Shown piece by piece: positions 26,651 through 36,279 of a stretch of DNA of 64,000 nucleotides (position 1 is its first letter; each line of letters opens with the position of its first letter). The stretch comes from Flavobacterium kayseriense. GTDB lineage: Bacteria; Bacteroidota; Bacteroidia; Flavobacteriales; Flavobacteriaceae. The DNA is taken from positions 186,001 to 250,000 of the forward strand of contig NZ_JACRUI010000005.1 of assembly GCF_014305095.1 (NCBI RefSeq), read 5' to 3'. A program made the translations under genes and the position numbers. The notes beneath the pieces were generated by a model. The model was not told the origin of the DNA. It did no database searches and saw nothing but the letters and a program-made list of their open reading frames with translations.

Positions 26651-27511
26651 ATGAAATGGAAAGGTAGAAGACAAAGCGATAATGTTGAAGACAGACGAGG
26701 GATGTCATCAGGTGGTAAAACTATCGTGGGTGGTGGACTTATTGGAATCGTAATTTTACTTCTAAATGTTTTTGGTGGCGAAAACGGACAAATGGTAGGT
26801 AATATCCTAGAACAAACACAGGGGAAGCAAAGCGCTCCAACAGAACAGCGAGATTTAACTGCTAAAGAACTTGAGGAACAAGCTTTTGTCAAAACATTAA
26901 TAGCAGATAATGAAGATGTTTGGATCAAAATTTTTCAAGAAAACAGTATGACTTATAAAGAACCTAATATGGTCCTTTTCAGTGGTGCAGTTAGCACTGA
27001 GTGTGGTAATGCAACCTCTGATTCTGGACCTTTTTACTGTCCTGCAGATCAAAAAGTATATATGGATTACACCTTTTTTGAAGAGCTAAAAACTCGTTTT
27101 GGTGCCCAAGGTGGTGAATTTGCTACCGCTTACGTAATTGCACACGAGATTGGACATCACGTTCAAACCTTGTTGGGTACCTCATCAAAAATGCGCCAAA
27201 TGCAACAAGGAAAATCAAAAGCCGAAGCCAATAAGTTATCAGTAGCATTAGAACTACAAGCCGATTTTTATGCTGGAGTTTGGACACATTACAACCAAAA
27301 TATGAAAAATTTTCTTGAAGATGGTGATATTGAAGAAGCACTAAGTGCGGCTCATGCTGTAGGTGACGACGCTATTCAATCTAAAATGCAAGGACATATT
27401 GTTCCGGAATCATTTACGCATGGCACATCAGAACAACGTAAATATTGGTTTATGAAAGGATATAAAACGGGAGATATAAATCAAGGAAATACTTTTGCCG
27501 AAATAAAATAA
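26651..27511 (+). CDS. Neutral zinc metallopeptidase (YpfJ-like)
   Basis: The 286-residue protein has a short basic N-terminus, one membrane helix at about 23-41, a linker, then a zinc metallopeptidase domain with HEIGH at 165-169 and a likely third ligand Glu in LELQADFYAG near 214. The block GPFYCPADQKVYMD and the late MQGHIVPESFTHGTSEQR are typical of the YpfJ (DUF neutral zinc metallopeptidase) family. With this topology the catalytic domain probably faces the periplasm. The physiological substrate is unknown. It is followed by a terminator. Confidence 0.9.
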   Translation: MKWKGRRQSDNVEDRRGMSSGGKTIVGGGLIGIVILLLNVFGGENGQMVGNILEQTQGKQSAPTEQRDLTAKELEEQAFVKTLIADNEDVWIKIFQENSMTYKEPNMVLFSGAVSTECGNATSDSGPFYCPADQKVYMDYTFFEELKTRFGAQGGEFATAYVIAHEIGHHVQTLLGTSSKMRQMQQGKSKAEANKLSVALELQADFYAGVWTHYNQNMKNFLEDGDIEEALSAAHAVGDDAIQSKMQGHIVPESFTHGTSEQRKYWFMKGYKTGDINQGNTFAEIK

Positions 27512-27527
27512 AAAATAAAAGAATTTA

Positions 27528-27556
27528 AAAATGGGACAGTGTCCCATTTTTTTTTG
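27528..27556 (+). terminator. Terminator after the metallopeptidase gene
   Basis: AAATGGGAC pairs with GTCCCATTT nearly loop-to-loop and is followed by a run of T. Confidence 0.85.
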
Positions 27557-27715
27557 ATCTAAGCAAATCATATCTGTACGATAAATTACCTCCTAGTTTT
27601 AATGAATAGTTAGTTAATCATTCTTCATTCAGAAAGTTAAACCAACTTAATTCACTCTTAGATAACATTTTAAAAAACAAAGGAATAATCAAAACAACAT
27701 CAAAAAAATTAGCAG

Positions 27716-27723
27716 TACCTTTG
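27716..27723 (+). promoter_or_regulatory. -7 box upstream of the RhlE-type helicase
   Basis: TACCTTTG matches TAnnTTTG; the transcript would have a leader of about 50 bases before the ATG at 27778. The -33 element is not obvious. Confidence 0.5.
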
Positions 27724-27777
27724 CAGCTACTTAAAGAAGCATATTAAAAAATACTAGTTGCTTCATAAACACCATTT

Positions 27778-29064
27778 ATGTCATTCAATTCATTAGGTTT
27801 ATCTGATGCGCTACTAAAAGCCATCAGCAAAAAAGGATACACGAATCCTTCTCCAATACAACAAAAAGCAATACCACCCATTTTAGAAGGTAAAGATGTA
27901 TTAGCATCAGCACAAACAGGAACAGGAAAAACAGCTGGTTTTACACTACCTATTTTGCAAATATTATCGCAAGGAAAGCACTTAAGCAATAGACCGGTTC
28001 GTGCTTTAATTTTGACTCCCACAAGAGAGTTAGCAGCACAAATTCTTGCAAATATTAAAGAGTACAGCGAATTCTTGGATTTACGAACCACTGTATTGTT
28101 TGGTGGTGTAAACCAGAAACCCCAAGTAGCACAATTGCGTCAAGGAATTGATATACTAGTAGCGACTCCTGGTCGTTTGCTGGATCTGCACAATCAAGGA
28201 TTATTATCTCTTGCAAAAGTAGAAATATTAGTCCTAGATGAAGCCGATCGTATGTTAGACATGGGATTTGTTAGAGATATCGAGAAAATAATAAAATTAG
28301 TTCCTGCAAAAAGACAGAACTTAATGTTCTCGGCTACCTTTTCCAAAGACATCAAAAAACTGGCTACGGGAATTTTAAACAACCCAGTACATGTAGAGGC
28401 TACTCCTGAGAACACGACCGTAGACGCCATTACTCAAAAAGTATATCCAACAGCCAAAGAGAAAAAAACAGAATTAATCATAAAATTAATTACCGACGGA
28501 AACTGGAAACAAATTTTGGTATTTACGCGCACCAAGCAAGGCGCAAATAAATTGACCGAGGCCATGATAAGTGCCGGAATCAAAGCCGCAGCCATTCACG
28601 GTAACAAAGGACAAGGAGCACGAACGAAAGCTTTAGCTGGTTTTAAAGACGGTTCGCTCACAGCACTTGTTGCTACTGATATTGCTGCACGTGGCTTGGA
28701 TATTCCCTTATTGCCGCACGTTATAAATTTTGAATTACCAAATATTCCTGAGGATTACGTACACCGCATTGGTCGTACAGGTAGAGCGGGTGCAAATGGT
28801 GAGGCTATTTCATTATTCAGCCCTGACGAAACTGTGTTTTTACGTGATATCGAAAAGTTGATTGGTATGAAGCTACCTACTGAAAATATCGCTGGTTTCG
28901 AGCCTGACCCTAACGCATCCACGGCGCCTATCAAGCAAGGACAAGGTAGACAACAGCGCAATTCAGCTCCAAGGAAGCCAAAAGCAGAAACTTCATCTAG
29001 AAGTTCTAATAATAGTTTTGGCCCAAGACGCCCAAGTGCTAACAACGACAGAAGATCAAAATAA
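27778..29064 (+). CDS. rhlE: DEAD-box ATP-dependent RNA helicase (RhlE type)
   Basis: The 428-residue protein carries the Q motif ([11 protein letters not shown]), motif I AQTGTGKT, Ia PTRELA, II DEAD, III SAT, and [12 protein letters not shown], then a basic, Arg/Ser-rich C-terminal tail of about 55 residues (GRQQRN, SRSSNN, RRPS) that should bind RNA non-specifically. This layout is that of RhlE-like helicases, which remodel structured RNA in ribosome assembly or RNA turnover, often at low temperature. The gene has its own promoter and terminator. Confidence 0.92.
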   Translation: MSFNSLGLSDALLKAISKKGYTNPSPIQQKAIPPILEGKDVLASAQTGTGKTAGFTLPILQILSQGKHLSNRPVRALILTPTRELAAQILANIKEYSEFLDLRTTVLFGGVNQKPQVAQLRQGIDILVATPGRLLDLHNQGLLSLAKVEILVLDEADRMLDMGFVRDIEKIIKLVPAKRQNLMFSATFSKDIKKLATGILNNPVHVEATPENTTVDAITQKVYPTAKEKKTELIIKLITDGNWKQILVFTRTKQGANKLTEAMISAGIKAAAIHGNKGQGARTKALAGFKDGSLTALVATDIAARGLDIPLLPHVINFELPNIPEDYVHRIGRTGRAGANGEAISLFSPDETVFLRDIEKLIGMKLPTENIAGFEPDPNASTAPIKQGQGRQQRNSAPRKPKAETSSRSSNNSFGPRRPSANNDRRSK

Positions 29065-29124
29065 TTTTTTTCAAGGAGCAGAAAGATCACTTTTCAGTAG
29101 TAATTCTCTCCTGCTATACATTAC

Positions 29125-29165
29125 AATCCTCGTACGGGCTAAACACTAGCCCATACGAGGATTTT
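29125..29165 (+). terminator. Terminator after the helicase gene
   Basis: AATCCTCGTA plus GGGCT pairs with AGCCC plus TACGAGGATT, with one mismatch and a 7-base loop, and is followed by TTTT. It lies about 60 bases after the stop. Confidence 0.85.
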
Positions 29166-29286
29166 CATTGCTATCGGGGCTATAAGTCACGATCGAAGTT
29201 CCATACAGGAATAAGGTAAATAGAATTAAGCTCATGTTTATTAAATGATCAAGATTCAAATTAAAGATTTAAAAAATACTTTTGCA

Positions 29287-30165
29287 TTCATTAAAATCGG
29301 TGCTAATCTGTTAAATCCGTCGCAATCCGTGGGCCAAAACTAAAGTTAATTCTAACCACTTTTTCATAGTAGTAAAGTCACCGCAAAAAAGAAATTCCTC
29401 ATTCTTCGGAATGACAAAATAGTACGTATTTGTATTTGACTTATATCTACACCAAATATGACTATTGAATTCATCACAATCAGTGATAATATGTTTAATC
29501 CGTCACTATCCGCAGGTCAAAACTAAAATTTATCCGTACCACTTTTATAAACAATTCAAATGGTTGTATTGGAAATAAAACCTGATTAATAGCCCCGATT
29601 GCAGTGGTATCCTCTTGTATGGCGACAGCAAATACAAGAGATATAACGAAAAGCGGGAAGTTAAGTTCTTATAGCAACCAATTTTGGTGCTCCTAGAAAC
29701 AAAAAATTACTAAAGCAAAATATTTACCTCGAGGAAATAAAGAGATTCCTCATTCTTCGGAATGACAAAATAGTACGTTTTTGTAGTTCACTTAAACGTA
29801 ATAAGACTATCCATTATAACCCTAAAAAACACAAATGCATTCATCACAATAAGTGATAATCTGTTTAATCCGACACTATCCGTGGGCCAAAACTAAAATT
29901 TAGCCAAACAAATTTTATATACTAGTGAAGTCAACGTAAAAAAAAGATTCCTCATTCTTCGGAATGACAAAATAGTACGTATTTGTAGTTGACTATTACC
30001 TACACCAAATATGACTTTTAAATTCATCACAATCAGTGATAATCTGTTTAATCCGTCACTATCCGAGGGCCAAAACTAAAGTTTATACTTACTACTTTTT
30101 CATACTAGTTAAGTCAACGTAATAATCATCATTCTTAGCAATGACAAAATAGTTTGCGTTTGTAT
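29287..30165. repeat. Tandem repeat array, 183-base period, four units
   Basis: Four copies of a block of about 58 bases (X) start at 29287, 29470, 29840 and 30023; each contains a variant of GTGATAATCTGTTTAATCC and ends near GGGCCAAAACTAAA. Each is followed by a block of about 43 bases (Y) with a small ATTCC/GGAAT inverted repeat and AATGACAAAATAGTACGT, at 29391, 29743, 29945 and, degenerate, 30127. X1 to X2 and X3 to X4 are both exactly 183 bases. X2 to X3 is 370 because unit 2 is interrupted (see hairpin copy B). The region has no credible gene and separates the helicase from the convergent ComM gene. Confidence 0.85.
29587..29680 (+). repeat. Hairpin repeat, copy B, inside the tandem array
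   Basis: A left flank (AGCCCCGATTGCAGTGGTATC) is followed by an 8-base stem CTCTTGTA (29612-29619), a 13-base loop and TACAAGAG (29633-29640), then a right flank beginning ATATAACGAAAAGCGGGAAG. The flanks match copies A and C; the stem does not. It lies between block X2 and block Y2, where about 169 bases are extra relative to the other units. Confidence 0.75.
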
Positions 30166-30176
30166 TTAAATCAAGC

Positions 30177-31712
30177 TTAACCCAACCAGCCGTCACGATC
30201 TAAGCTTCGGTATTGGATAGCCTCGGCGATATGCGATGAAACCACTATAGGTGCTGCATCAAGGTCGGCAATCGTTCTGGCTACTTTTAAAATACGATCG
30301 TAAGCACGGGCTGATAAATTAAGTCGTTCCATAGCTGTTTTTAGTAATTGTTTAGACGTATCATCAAGAGCGCAGTATTCCCTAATTTGTTTCGTATTCA
30401 TTTGCGCATTGTAATGAATATTGTTCATCTCCTCGAAACGTGCCGACTGAATTTCACGAGCCGCAGTAACTCTTTTTCGAATATCGACGCTACTTTCGGC
30501 TTTTCGGTCATCAGATAACTTCTCGAAAGGTACTGGCGTCACTTCAATGTGAATATCAATTCGATCTAATAATGGGCCTGAAATCTTACTTAAATAACGC
30601 TGCATTTCATGTGGTGAGGATGTTTGTGGTGCGTCAGGATCATTAAAAAAACCACTTGGACTAGGGTTCATACTTGCCACCAGCATAAATGATGATGGAT
30701 AGGTTACAGTGAACTTAGCTCTTGAAATTGTTACTTCACGATCCTCTAGCGGTTGACGCATTACTTCCAAGACGTCCCGCTTAAATTCAGGCAATTCATC
30801 CAAAAACAAAACACCATTGTGCGCCATCGAAATTTCGCCAGGCTGCGGGTAACTACCTCCTCCCACTAATGCCACATTCGATATCGTATGATGCGGACTC
30901 CTAAACGGTCTTTGATTCATCAAACCTACTTCTTTTAACTTACCCGCCACACTATGGATTTTTGTCGTTTCTAATGCTTCGCGCAAAGTCATTGGTGGCA
31001 AAATACTTGGTAATCGCTTGGCTAACATTGTTTTTCCAGCTCCAGGAGGACCAATTAAAATAATATTGTGACCTCCGGCAGCCGCTATTTCCATGCATCG
31101 CTTAATAGACTCCTGCCCTTTTACATCGCTAAAATCAAATTCTGGAAAGTCTAAATCTTTATAAAACTCAGCTCTCGTATCGATAGTTGTTGGTTCCAGA
31201 TTTCCTTTTCCTTCTAAAAAATCAATGACTTCTTGAACATTTTCAACGCCATACACATCAAGTCCAGCAACAATTGCTGCTTCTTTTACATTTTGCTTTG
31301 GCAGAAAAAACCCTTTAAAACCCTCTTCCTTAGCTTTTATGGCAATAGGCAAAGCACCACGAATGGGCTGTAAGCTTCCGTCAAGAGAAAGCTCTCCCAT
31401 TATCACGTACTTTTCTAGGTCTACTGCAGTGATTTGCTGTGAAGCAACTAAAATACCAATTGTTAAAGTAAGATCATAAGCTGATCCTTCCTTTCGCAAA
31501 TCAGCTGGAGCCATGTTAATCGTGATCTTTTTACCTGGCATACCGTAGCCATTGTTTTTTAGTGCAGCAGCGATGCGATAACTACTTTCTTTAATGGCAT
31601 TATCAGGCAATCCAACTAAATGGTAACCAATACCTTTATCAATATTTACTTCTACGGTAATCGTTGTAGCTTCTACTCCAAAAACGGCACTTCCAAAAAC
31701 TTTAACAAGCAT
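30177..31712 (-). CDS. comM: YifB/ComM-family Mg chelatase-like AAA+ ATPase
   Basis: The 511-residue protein begins with the ChlI-like N-terminal domain (about 1-190, with GLPDNAIKE and KITINLAP-like KITINMAPADLRKEG) followed by the AAA+ core with Walker A GPPGAGKTML (near 215-228), a Walker B region FLDELPEF and the C-terminal helical lid. In transformable bacteria ComM is a hexameric helicase that promotes branch migration of incoming DNA during natural transformation. The family is broad and this gene stands alone, so competence is inferred from homology only. Confidence 0.93.
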   Translation of the reverse strand: MLVKVFGSAVFGVEATTITVEVNIDKGIGYHLVGLPDNAIKESSYRIAAALKNNGYGMPGKKITINMAPADLRKEGSAYDLTLTIGILVASQQITAVDLEKYVIMGELSLDGSLQPIRGALPIAIKAKEEGFKGFFLPKQNVKEAAIVAGLDVYGVENVQEVIDFLEGKGNLEPTTIDTRAEFYKDLDFPEFDFSDVKGQESIKRCMEIAAAGGHNIILIGPPGAGKTMLAKRLPSILPPMTLREALETTKIHSVAGKLKEVGLMNQRPFRSPHHTISNVALVGGGSYPQPGEISMAHNGVLFLDELPEFKRDVLEVMRQPLEDREVTISRAKFTVTYPSSFMLVASMNPSPSGFFNDPDAPQTSSPHEMQRYLSKISGPLLDRIDIHIEVTPVPFEKLSDDRKAESSVDIRKRVTAAREIQSARFEEMNNIHYNAQMNTKQIREYCALDDTSKQLLKTAMERLNLSARAYDRILKVARTIADLDAAPIVVSSHIAEAIQYRSLDRDGWLG

Positions 31713-32092
31713 GTGAGATAATTTTTATTAAAAATAAGGAAATTTAATACACCAAAACACAACAGATAAAAAATATTTCAAAAAATGATAAATAGGGAAT
31801 CCAAAACCGTTAAATAGTGTTTTTTCAGTTTAAATAGTATGTAGCTCCAAGTGAAGTAAAACCAGCTTAATGGTCTTTTTACTACTTTTTCGATAATTTA
31901 TACCTATATTTGCACTCAATTATAGGTTTTTTAATTGGAAAACGATTTTTTTTTAATCATTCCAAATTTGCCTATCAGTGATTTCAAATTCTTGAAATCC
32001 TACTAAAAAAATATCGTATTTGTAGTTCGCTGCATCTTTGCCTTTTGGAAAAATTCCACTTACAGGCTACTATTAACCAATACTAAAATAAA
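31713..32092. other. Intergenic region between divergent comM and the symporter operon
   Basis: This 380-base interval contains a plus-strand -7 box at 31905-31912 and an 8-base perfect inverted repeat, GATTTCAA/TTGAAATC, with a 4-base loop at 31980-31999. The transcript from that promoter would have a leader of about 170 bases before the symporter start. I see no recognisable riboswitch in it. Confidence 0.5.
31905..31912 (+). promoter_or_regulatory. -7 box for the symporter/racemase operon
   Basis: TATATTTG matches TAnnTTTG, 180 bases before the symporter ATG. No clear -33 TTTG is at the expected spacing. Confidence 0.45.
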
Positions 32093-33565
32093 ATGCACTG
32101 GATAGATTATCTAATCTTTGTTGTTTATATGTTTGCTATGCTTGGTGTAGGAATCTACTTTTTTAATAAAAATAAAACGGCTGAGGACTTTTATGTAAGC
32201 GGACGCAATATGAGCAGTTGGCACATCGGCCTATCAGTAGTCGCTACTGATGTTGGTGGTGGTTTTTCTATTGGTCTTGGAGGCCTTGGCTTTACCATGG
32301 GATTATCAGGCTCTTGGATGCTATTCACCGGACTTTTAGGAGCTTGGTTGAGTGCTGTTTTTCTTATTCCAAAAGTGAGTCATCTGGGACACAAGTATAA
32401 ATTTTTTACTTTTCCGCAAATTTTTGGGCACTTTTACAATTCCCGTGTGGCTTTATTGGCCGGAATTATTTCTGCCATTGGATATGTAGGCTTTACAAGC
32501 TCGCAAGTTTTGGCTGGAGCCAAATTAGCGTCAGCTACAATCGAAGGTTTAAATTTACAGACGGCTTTGATTGTAATGGGAATTATCGCTGTGGTCTATA
32601 CCGCAATAGGTGGCCTTAAAGCCGTTATTTACACAGACACAATTCAATGGTTGATATTAATTAGCGGCCTTGTATTTATTGGAATACCAATTGCCTATCA
32701 TGCTGTAGGGGGTTATGACGCTATTAAAGCAACATTAGACCCAAAATATCTATCGTTAACTAATGTACATTGGTATCAAATACTAAATTGGTCTGTAACG
32801 ATCATTCCTATTTGGTTTGTGGGAATGACATTGTACCAACGAATTTATGCTAGTAAAGGAGAAAAAGAGGCGAAGAAAGCTTGGCTCATTGCGGGTGCAT
32901 TTGAGTGGCCGATCATGGCATTTATGGGAGTAATTCTAGGAATGCTTGCTAAAGTTGCTGCTAGCCAAGGAATGTTTGCCGGTATTACTGATGCGAGTAC
33001 AATGGACAGTGAAATGGGCTTACCGGTCCTACTTGCAACTATACTACCTGTTGGGCTTTTGGGATTAATGCTATCCTCTTATTTTTCGGCTATCCTCTCA
33101 ACGGCAGACAGCTGCTTGATGGCTGCATCTGGTAATATTGTGACGGATATTATAGCTAAATTTTCTAAAAAAGAACTAACGCATAAGAAAGAGTTACGGT
33201 TGTCGCAAATTGTAACGCTAGCAGTTGGTTTGTTTGCGATTTTACTAGCTTCTCAAATGCAAAATGTTTTAGAATTGATGCTGTACTCCTACGCCTTTAT
33301 GGTATCGGGTTTATTTGTTCCGGTGATTGGTGCTCTTTTCTGGAAAAAAAGTCATCCCATCGCTGCTTTCTGGAGTATGCTCTTGGGCGGAAGTACCACA
33401 ATTATTTTAATTCTTACTAAAAATAAATTACCTTTAGGAATAAAATTACCCGAGCACATAGATGCTAACATTTATGGTTTGACGGTCTCTTTAATTTTAT
33501 TTCTAACACTATCATATTATCATTTTAACAAAAACGAAAAACAAAATGGAATTCAGAATAATTAA
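32093..33565 (+). CDS. Sodium:solute symporter (SSS family)
   Basis: The 490-residue protein has about 13 membrane helices and the SSS signature around residues 55-80 (GGGFSIGLGGLG) and the second block near 330-345 (YFSAILSTADSCLMAAS). It imports a small solute with sodium ions. Relatives carry amino acids, sugars, nucleosides or urea; the downstream genes (GNAT, M20 hydrolase, two racemases) make an amino acid or N-acyl amino acid the best guess. The last 20 bases overlap the start of the GNAT gene, which indicates translational coupling. Confidence 0.92.
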   Translation: MHWIDYLIFVVYMFAMLGVGIYFFNKNKTAEDFYVSGRNMSSWHIGLSVVATDVGGGFSIGLGGLGFTMGLSGSWMLFTGLLGAWLSAVFLIPKVSHLGHKYKFFTFPQIFGHFYNSRVALLAGIISAIGYVGFTSSQVLAGAKLASATIEGLNLQTALIVMGIIAVVYTAIGGLKAVIYTDTIQWLILISGLVFIGIPIAYHAVGGYDAIKATLDPKYLSLTNVHWYQILNWSVTIIPIWFVGMTLYQRIYASKGEKEAKKAWLIAGAFEWPIMAFMGVILGMLAKVAASQGMFAGITDASTMDSEMGLPVLLATILPVGLLGLMLSSYFSAILSTADSCLMAASGNIVTDIIAKFSKKELTHKKELRLSQIVTLAVGLFAILLASQMQNVLELMLYSYAFMVSGLFVPVIGALFWKKSHPIAAFWSMLLGGSTTIILILTKNKLPLGIKLPEHIDANIYGLTVSLILFLTLSYYHFNKNEKQNGIQNN

Positions 33566-33980
33566 TCAAACAACAGGTGCAAATCCTATATATACAAGTG
33601 GAGTTATTGCACAATTTTTATTTACTCATCTCGAAGAATATGGAGATAAAATAGCTGATATCTTAAAATGTATCGATTATGTGATGCACCCGGACAAAGG
33701 TGGAAATATAGTTATAGGATTAGATGAAAATGAAATCGTTGGGATAGTAATCTTAAACAATACAGGGATGAAAGATTTTATTCCCGAGAACATTTTAGTG
33801 TACATCGCAGTAGATAACAGCCATCGTGGTAAAGGGTATGGCAAGCAATTAATGCAAAAAGCCATTTCGATTGCCGAAGGAAATATAGCCTTGCATGTAG
33901 AACCAGATAATCCTGCCAAAAAGCTATACGAAAAACTAGGGTTTACTAACAAATACCTAGAGATGCGTCTTATCAAATAA
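33546..33980 (+). CDS. GNAT-family N-acetyltransferase
   Basis: The 144-residue protein has the acetyl-CoA-binding motif A (HRGKGYGKQLM, about 95-105) after a beta strand with ILVYIAVD, and the C-terminal motif B region with NPAKKLYEKLGF. Such enzymes acetylate amino groups of small molecules or proteins. Its ATG lies inside the end of the symporter gene (20-base overlap) in another frame, and its stop is 6 bases before the M20 gene. With the neighbouring deacylase and racemases, an amino acid acceptor is likely but unproven. Confidence 0.9.
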   Translation: MEFRIINQTTGANPIYTSGVIAQFLFTHLEEYGDKIADILKCIDYVMHPDKGGNIVIGLDENEIVGIVILNNTGMKDFIPENILVYIAVDNSHRGKGYGKQLMQKAISIAEGNIALHVEPDNPAKKLYEKLGFTNKYLEMRLIK

Positions 33981-33986
33981 TCCAAA

Positions 33987-35138
33987 ATGGAAAATTTAAA
34001 CCAAAGCTTAGCCTCACTCACGCTATTGCGAAAGGAATTACATAAATATCCAGAAGTTTCAGGAAAAGAAATCAATACAGCCAAAAGGATTATTTCATTT
34101 CTTGAAAATTATTCTCCTGATGAACTGATCACGAACATCGGGACAACAGGAGTTTTAGCTATTTACCATGGGAAAGAAGCAGGTAAGACCATTTTATTTC
34201 GAGCAGAGCTTGATGCTTTGCCGATAGATGAAATAAACACATTTGACCATCGTTCTGTCAATAAAGGAGTCTCTCACAAGTGCGGACACGACGGACATAT
34301 GGCTATTTTATGCGGTTTGGCTATGGAACTGCACACCAACAGACCCGAAACAGGAGTCGTAATCTTACTTTTTCAACCTGCGGAGGAAGACGGAACTGGT
34401 GCTGAAAAAATATTGAATGATCCTAAATTTATGTATCGACCAGACTTCGCCTTTGCACTGCACAATATTCCTGGTCACCAGCAAAATCAAATTGTGAGCA
34501 AAGTAAACACTTTTAGTTGTGCTGTAAATAGCTTAATTATAAAGCTTAACGGCCATACGTCGCATGCTGCAGAGCCGCATATGGGAATCAATCCCGCATT
34601 GGCTTTAGCTAAAATTACGACAAGATTTAACGAATTAATTCAACCTGATCTTGGCAAAGAAAAGTACTGCTTGATTACCCCAATTTATTCGAAGATGGGT
34701 AAAAAAGCCTACGGAGTATCTGCTGGTGCTGCGCAAATTCATTTTACGGTTCGAAGCGACAGCAATATGCAAATGAAGGTTATCGAAGAAAAATTAGAAA
34801 AAGAAGTTAAAATAATAGCGGAGGAATTCCATTTAAAACATGAAACATCATGGACTCAAAAATTTTACGCAAACGAAAATAATACTGGGGCCGTCGATTA
34901 TATCAAAAAAGCATCTAAAATTAATAATTTTAACTTTTTAGAAAAACAAACTCCATTTACTTGGGGAGAAGATTTCGGCCTTTTTACACATCAATTCTTA
35001 GGTGCTATGTTTGGCGTAGGCTCAGGAACAGACTCCCCTGCCTTACACAATCCAGATTATGATTTTCCTGACGAAATTATTCCTACTGGTATAGCCATGT
35101 TTCATCAAATTAGTAAACAAATACTAAATGCACACTAA
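33987..35138 (+). CDS. M20D-family amidohydrolase (N-acyl amino acid deacylase type)
   Basis: The 383-residue protein shows the M20D metal-binding signature with HKCGHDGHMA (about 90-99), the catalytic EE pair in PAEEDGTG, the next ligand in HNIPGH and a late His in SPALHNPDYDF. Members hydrolyse N-acyl amino acids such as acetyl-, hippuryl- or indole-acetyl conjugates in the cytoplasm. A central dimerisation domain lies at about 185-290. The gene overlaps the alanine racemase start by 11 bases, so it is translated together with it. Confidence 0.92.
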   Translation: MENLNQSLASLTLLRKELHKYPEVSGKEINTAKRIISFLENYSPDELITNIGTTGVLAIYHGKEAGKTILFRAELDALPIDEINTFDHRSVNKGVSHKCGHDGHMAILCGLAMELHTNRPETGVVILLFQPAEEDGTGAEKILNDPKFMYRPDFAFALHNIPGHQQNQIVSKVNTFSCAVNSLIIKLNGHTSHAAEPHMGINPALALAKITTRFNELIQPDLGKEKYCLITPIYSKMGKKAYGVSAGAAQIHFTVRSDSNMQMKVIEEKLEKEVKIIAEEFHLKHETSWTQKFYANENNTGAVDYIKKASKINNFNFLEKQTPFTWGEDFGLFTHQFLGAMFGVGSGTDSPALHNPDYDFPDEIIPTGIAMFHQISKQILNAH

Positions 35139-36279
35139 CTCAATAATAGAACTAAATAAAAACGCATACCTTAACAATATCCAATTTTTAAGAAAGATTT
35201 TTGGTAAAAAAGTCATTCTATCCTCCGTGGTCAAAGGAAATGCTTATGGACATGGACTGCACGAATTTGCCACTATGGCAAATGATTGTGGGGTGAATCA
35301 TTTTTCTGTTTTTGACGTCGAAGAAGCCAAATTAATTAGAGCAGCATTATCATCTAAAGTCACTATTATGATCATGGGTTTCGTACCTGACCAAGATATG
35401 GAATGGGTAATTGCTAACGTTGTAGAATTTTATGTTTTTGACAAAAGTAGGCTTTCCACAGCTGTAAAAGTAGCAAAGAAACTCAAGACTAGAGCTATAG
35501 TCCATATCGAAATAGAAACTGGAATGAACCGCACTGGATTTAATAAACAAGAACTATCCTATGTTATTACTACTTTAAAAAAAGAAAATCAGCATTTAAT
35601 TTTTAAAGGACTTTGTACGCACTATGCAGGTGCCGAAAGTATTACTAATTATTACCGAGTTGAAAAGCAAATAAAAAAATTTAAGGAAATAGATGACTAT
35701 ATTTGTAACAATGGTATCCAACCTGAAATTAAACATACCGCTTGTTCTGCAGCATCAATGATGTACCCAGAAACGAGAATGGATTTAGTTCGCATCGGAA
35801 TAATGCAGTATGGTCTATGGTCAAGTCCCGAGATTTTTGTCAATTTTTTAAATTCGACCAAAAGTAAAATTGATCCTTTGCAGCGCATCATTGCTTGGAA
35901 AAGTACAATCATGTCGACTAAAAAAGTAAATAGCGGCGAATTCATTGGTTACGGAACAAGCTTTCTAGCAGAGAGGAAAATGAAAATTGCAGTAGTTCCT
36001 ATCGGATATGCTCATGGCTATAGCCGTTCGTTGAGCAATCAAGGACGTGTATTAATTCAAGGACACAGATGTACCGTAATTGGATCTGTAAATATGAACA
36101 TGATGACTATTGATGTTACAGATATCGATACCGTAAAAAAAGAAGATGAAGTGGTATTAATTGGATCTCAAAATGAAATGACTGTTTCAGTGGCTTCTTT
36201 CAGCGATTTAAGCAATCAACTTAATTATGAATTACTAACTAGAATAGCAAAAACGATTCCACGCAAAATCATTCAATAA
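35128..36279 (+). CDS. alr: Alanine racemase-family PLP enzyme
   Basis: The 383-residue protein has the PLP-binding Lys36 in SSVVKGNAYGHG, the substrate block TGMNRTGF and the catalytic-base region with Tyr in GEFIGYGTSF and PIGYAHGYSR. Alr interconverts L- and D-alanine for peptidoglycan. The block that reads GRxxMD in most alanine racemases reads GSVNMNMM here, so substrate range may differ. Many Bacteroidota carry Alr fused to MurF; this stand-alone copy in a catabolic-looking operon is more likely accessory. It overlaps the next racemase by one base. Confidence 0.88.
   Translation: MHTNSIIELNKNAYLNNIQFLRKIFGKKVILSSVVKGNAYGHGLHEFATMANDCGVNHFSVFDVEEAKLIRAALSSKVTIMIMGFVPDQDMEWVIANVVEFYVFDKSRLSTAVKVAKKLKTRAIVHIEIETGMNRTGFNKQELSYVITTLKKENQHLIFKGLCTHYAGAESITNYYRVEKQIKKFKEIDDYICNNGIQPEIKHTACSAASMMYPETRMDLVRIGIMQYGLWSSPEIFVNFLNSTKSKIDPLQRIIAWKSTIMSTKKVNSGEFIGYGTSFLAERKMKIAVVPIGYAHGYSRSLSNQGRVLIQGHRCTVIGSVNMNMMTIDVTDIDTVKKEDEVVLIGSQNEMTVSVASFSDLSNQLNYELLTRIAKTIPRKIIQ

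Noticed and set aside
29287-30165. CRISPR array
   Set aside because: The repeat period is 183 bases with two different blocks, there are no short spacers of uniform length and no cas genes in the window.
33546-33565. Frameshifted fusion of the symporter and GNAT genes
   Set aside because: Each frame encodes a full-length family member with its own end and start. The 20-base overlap is ordinary translational coupling.
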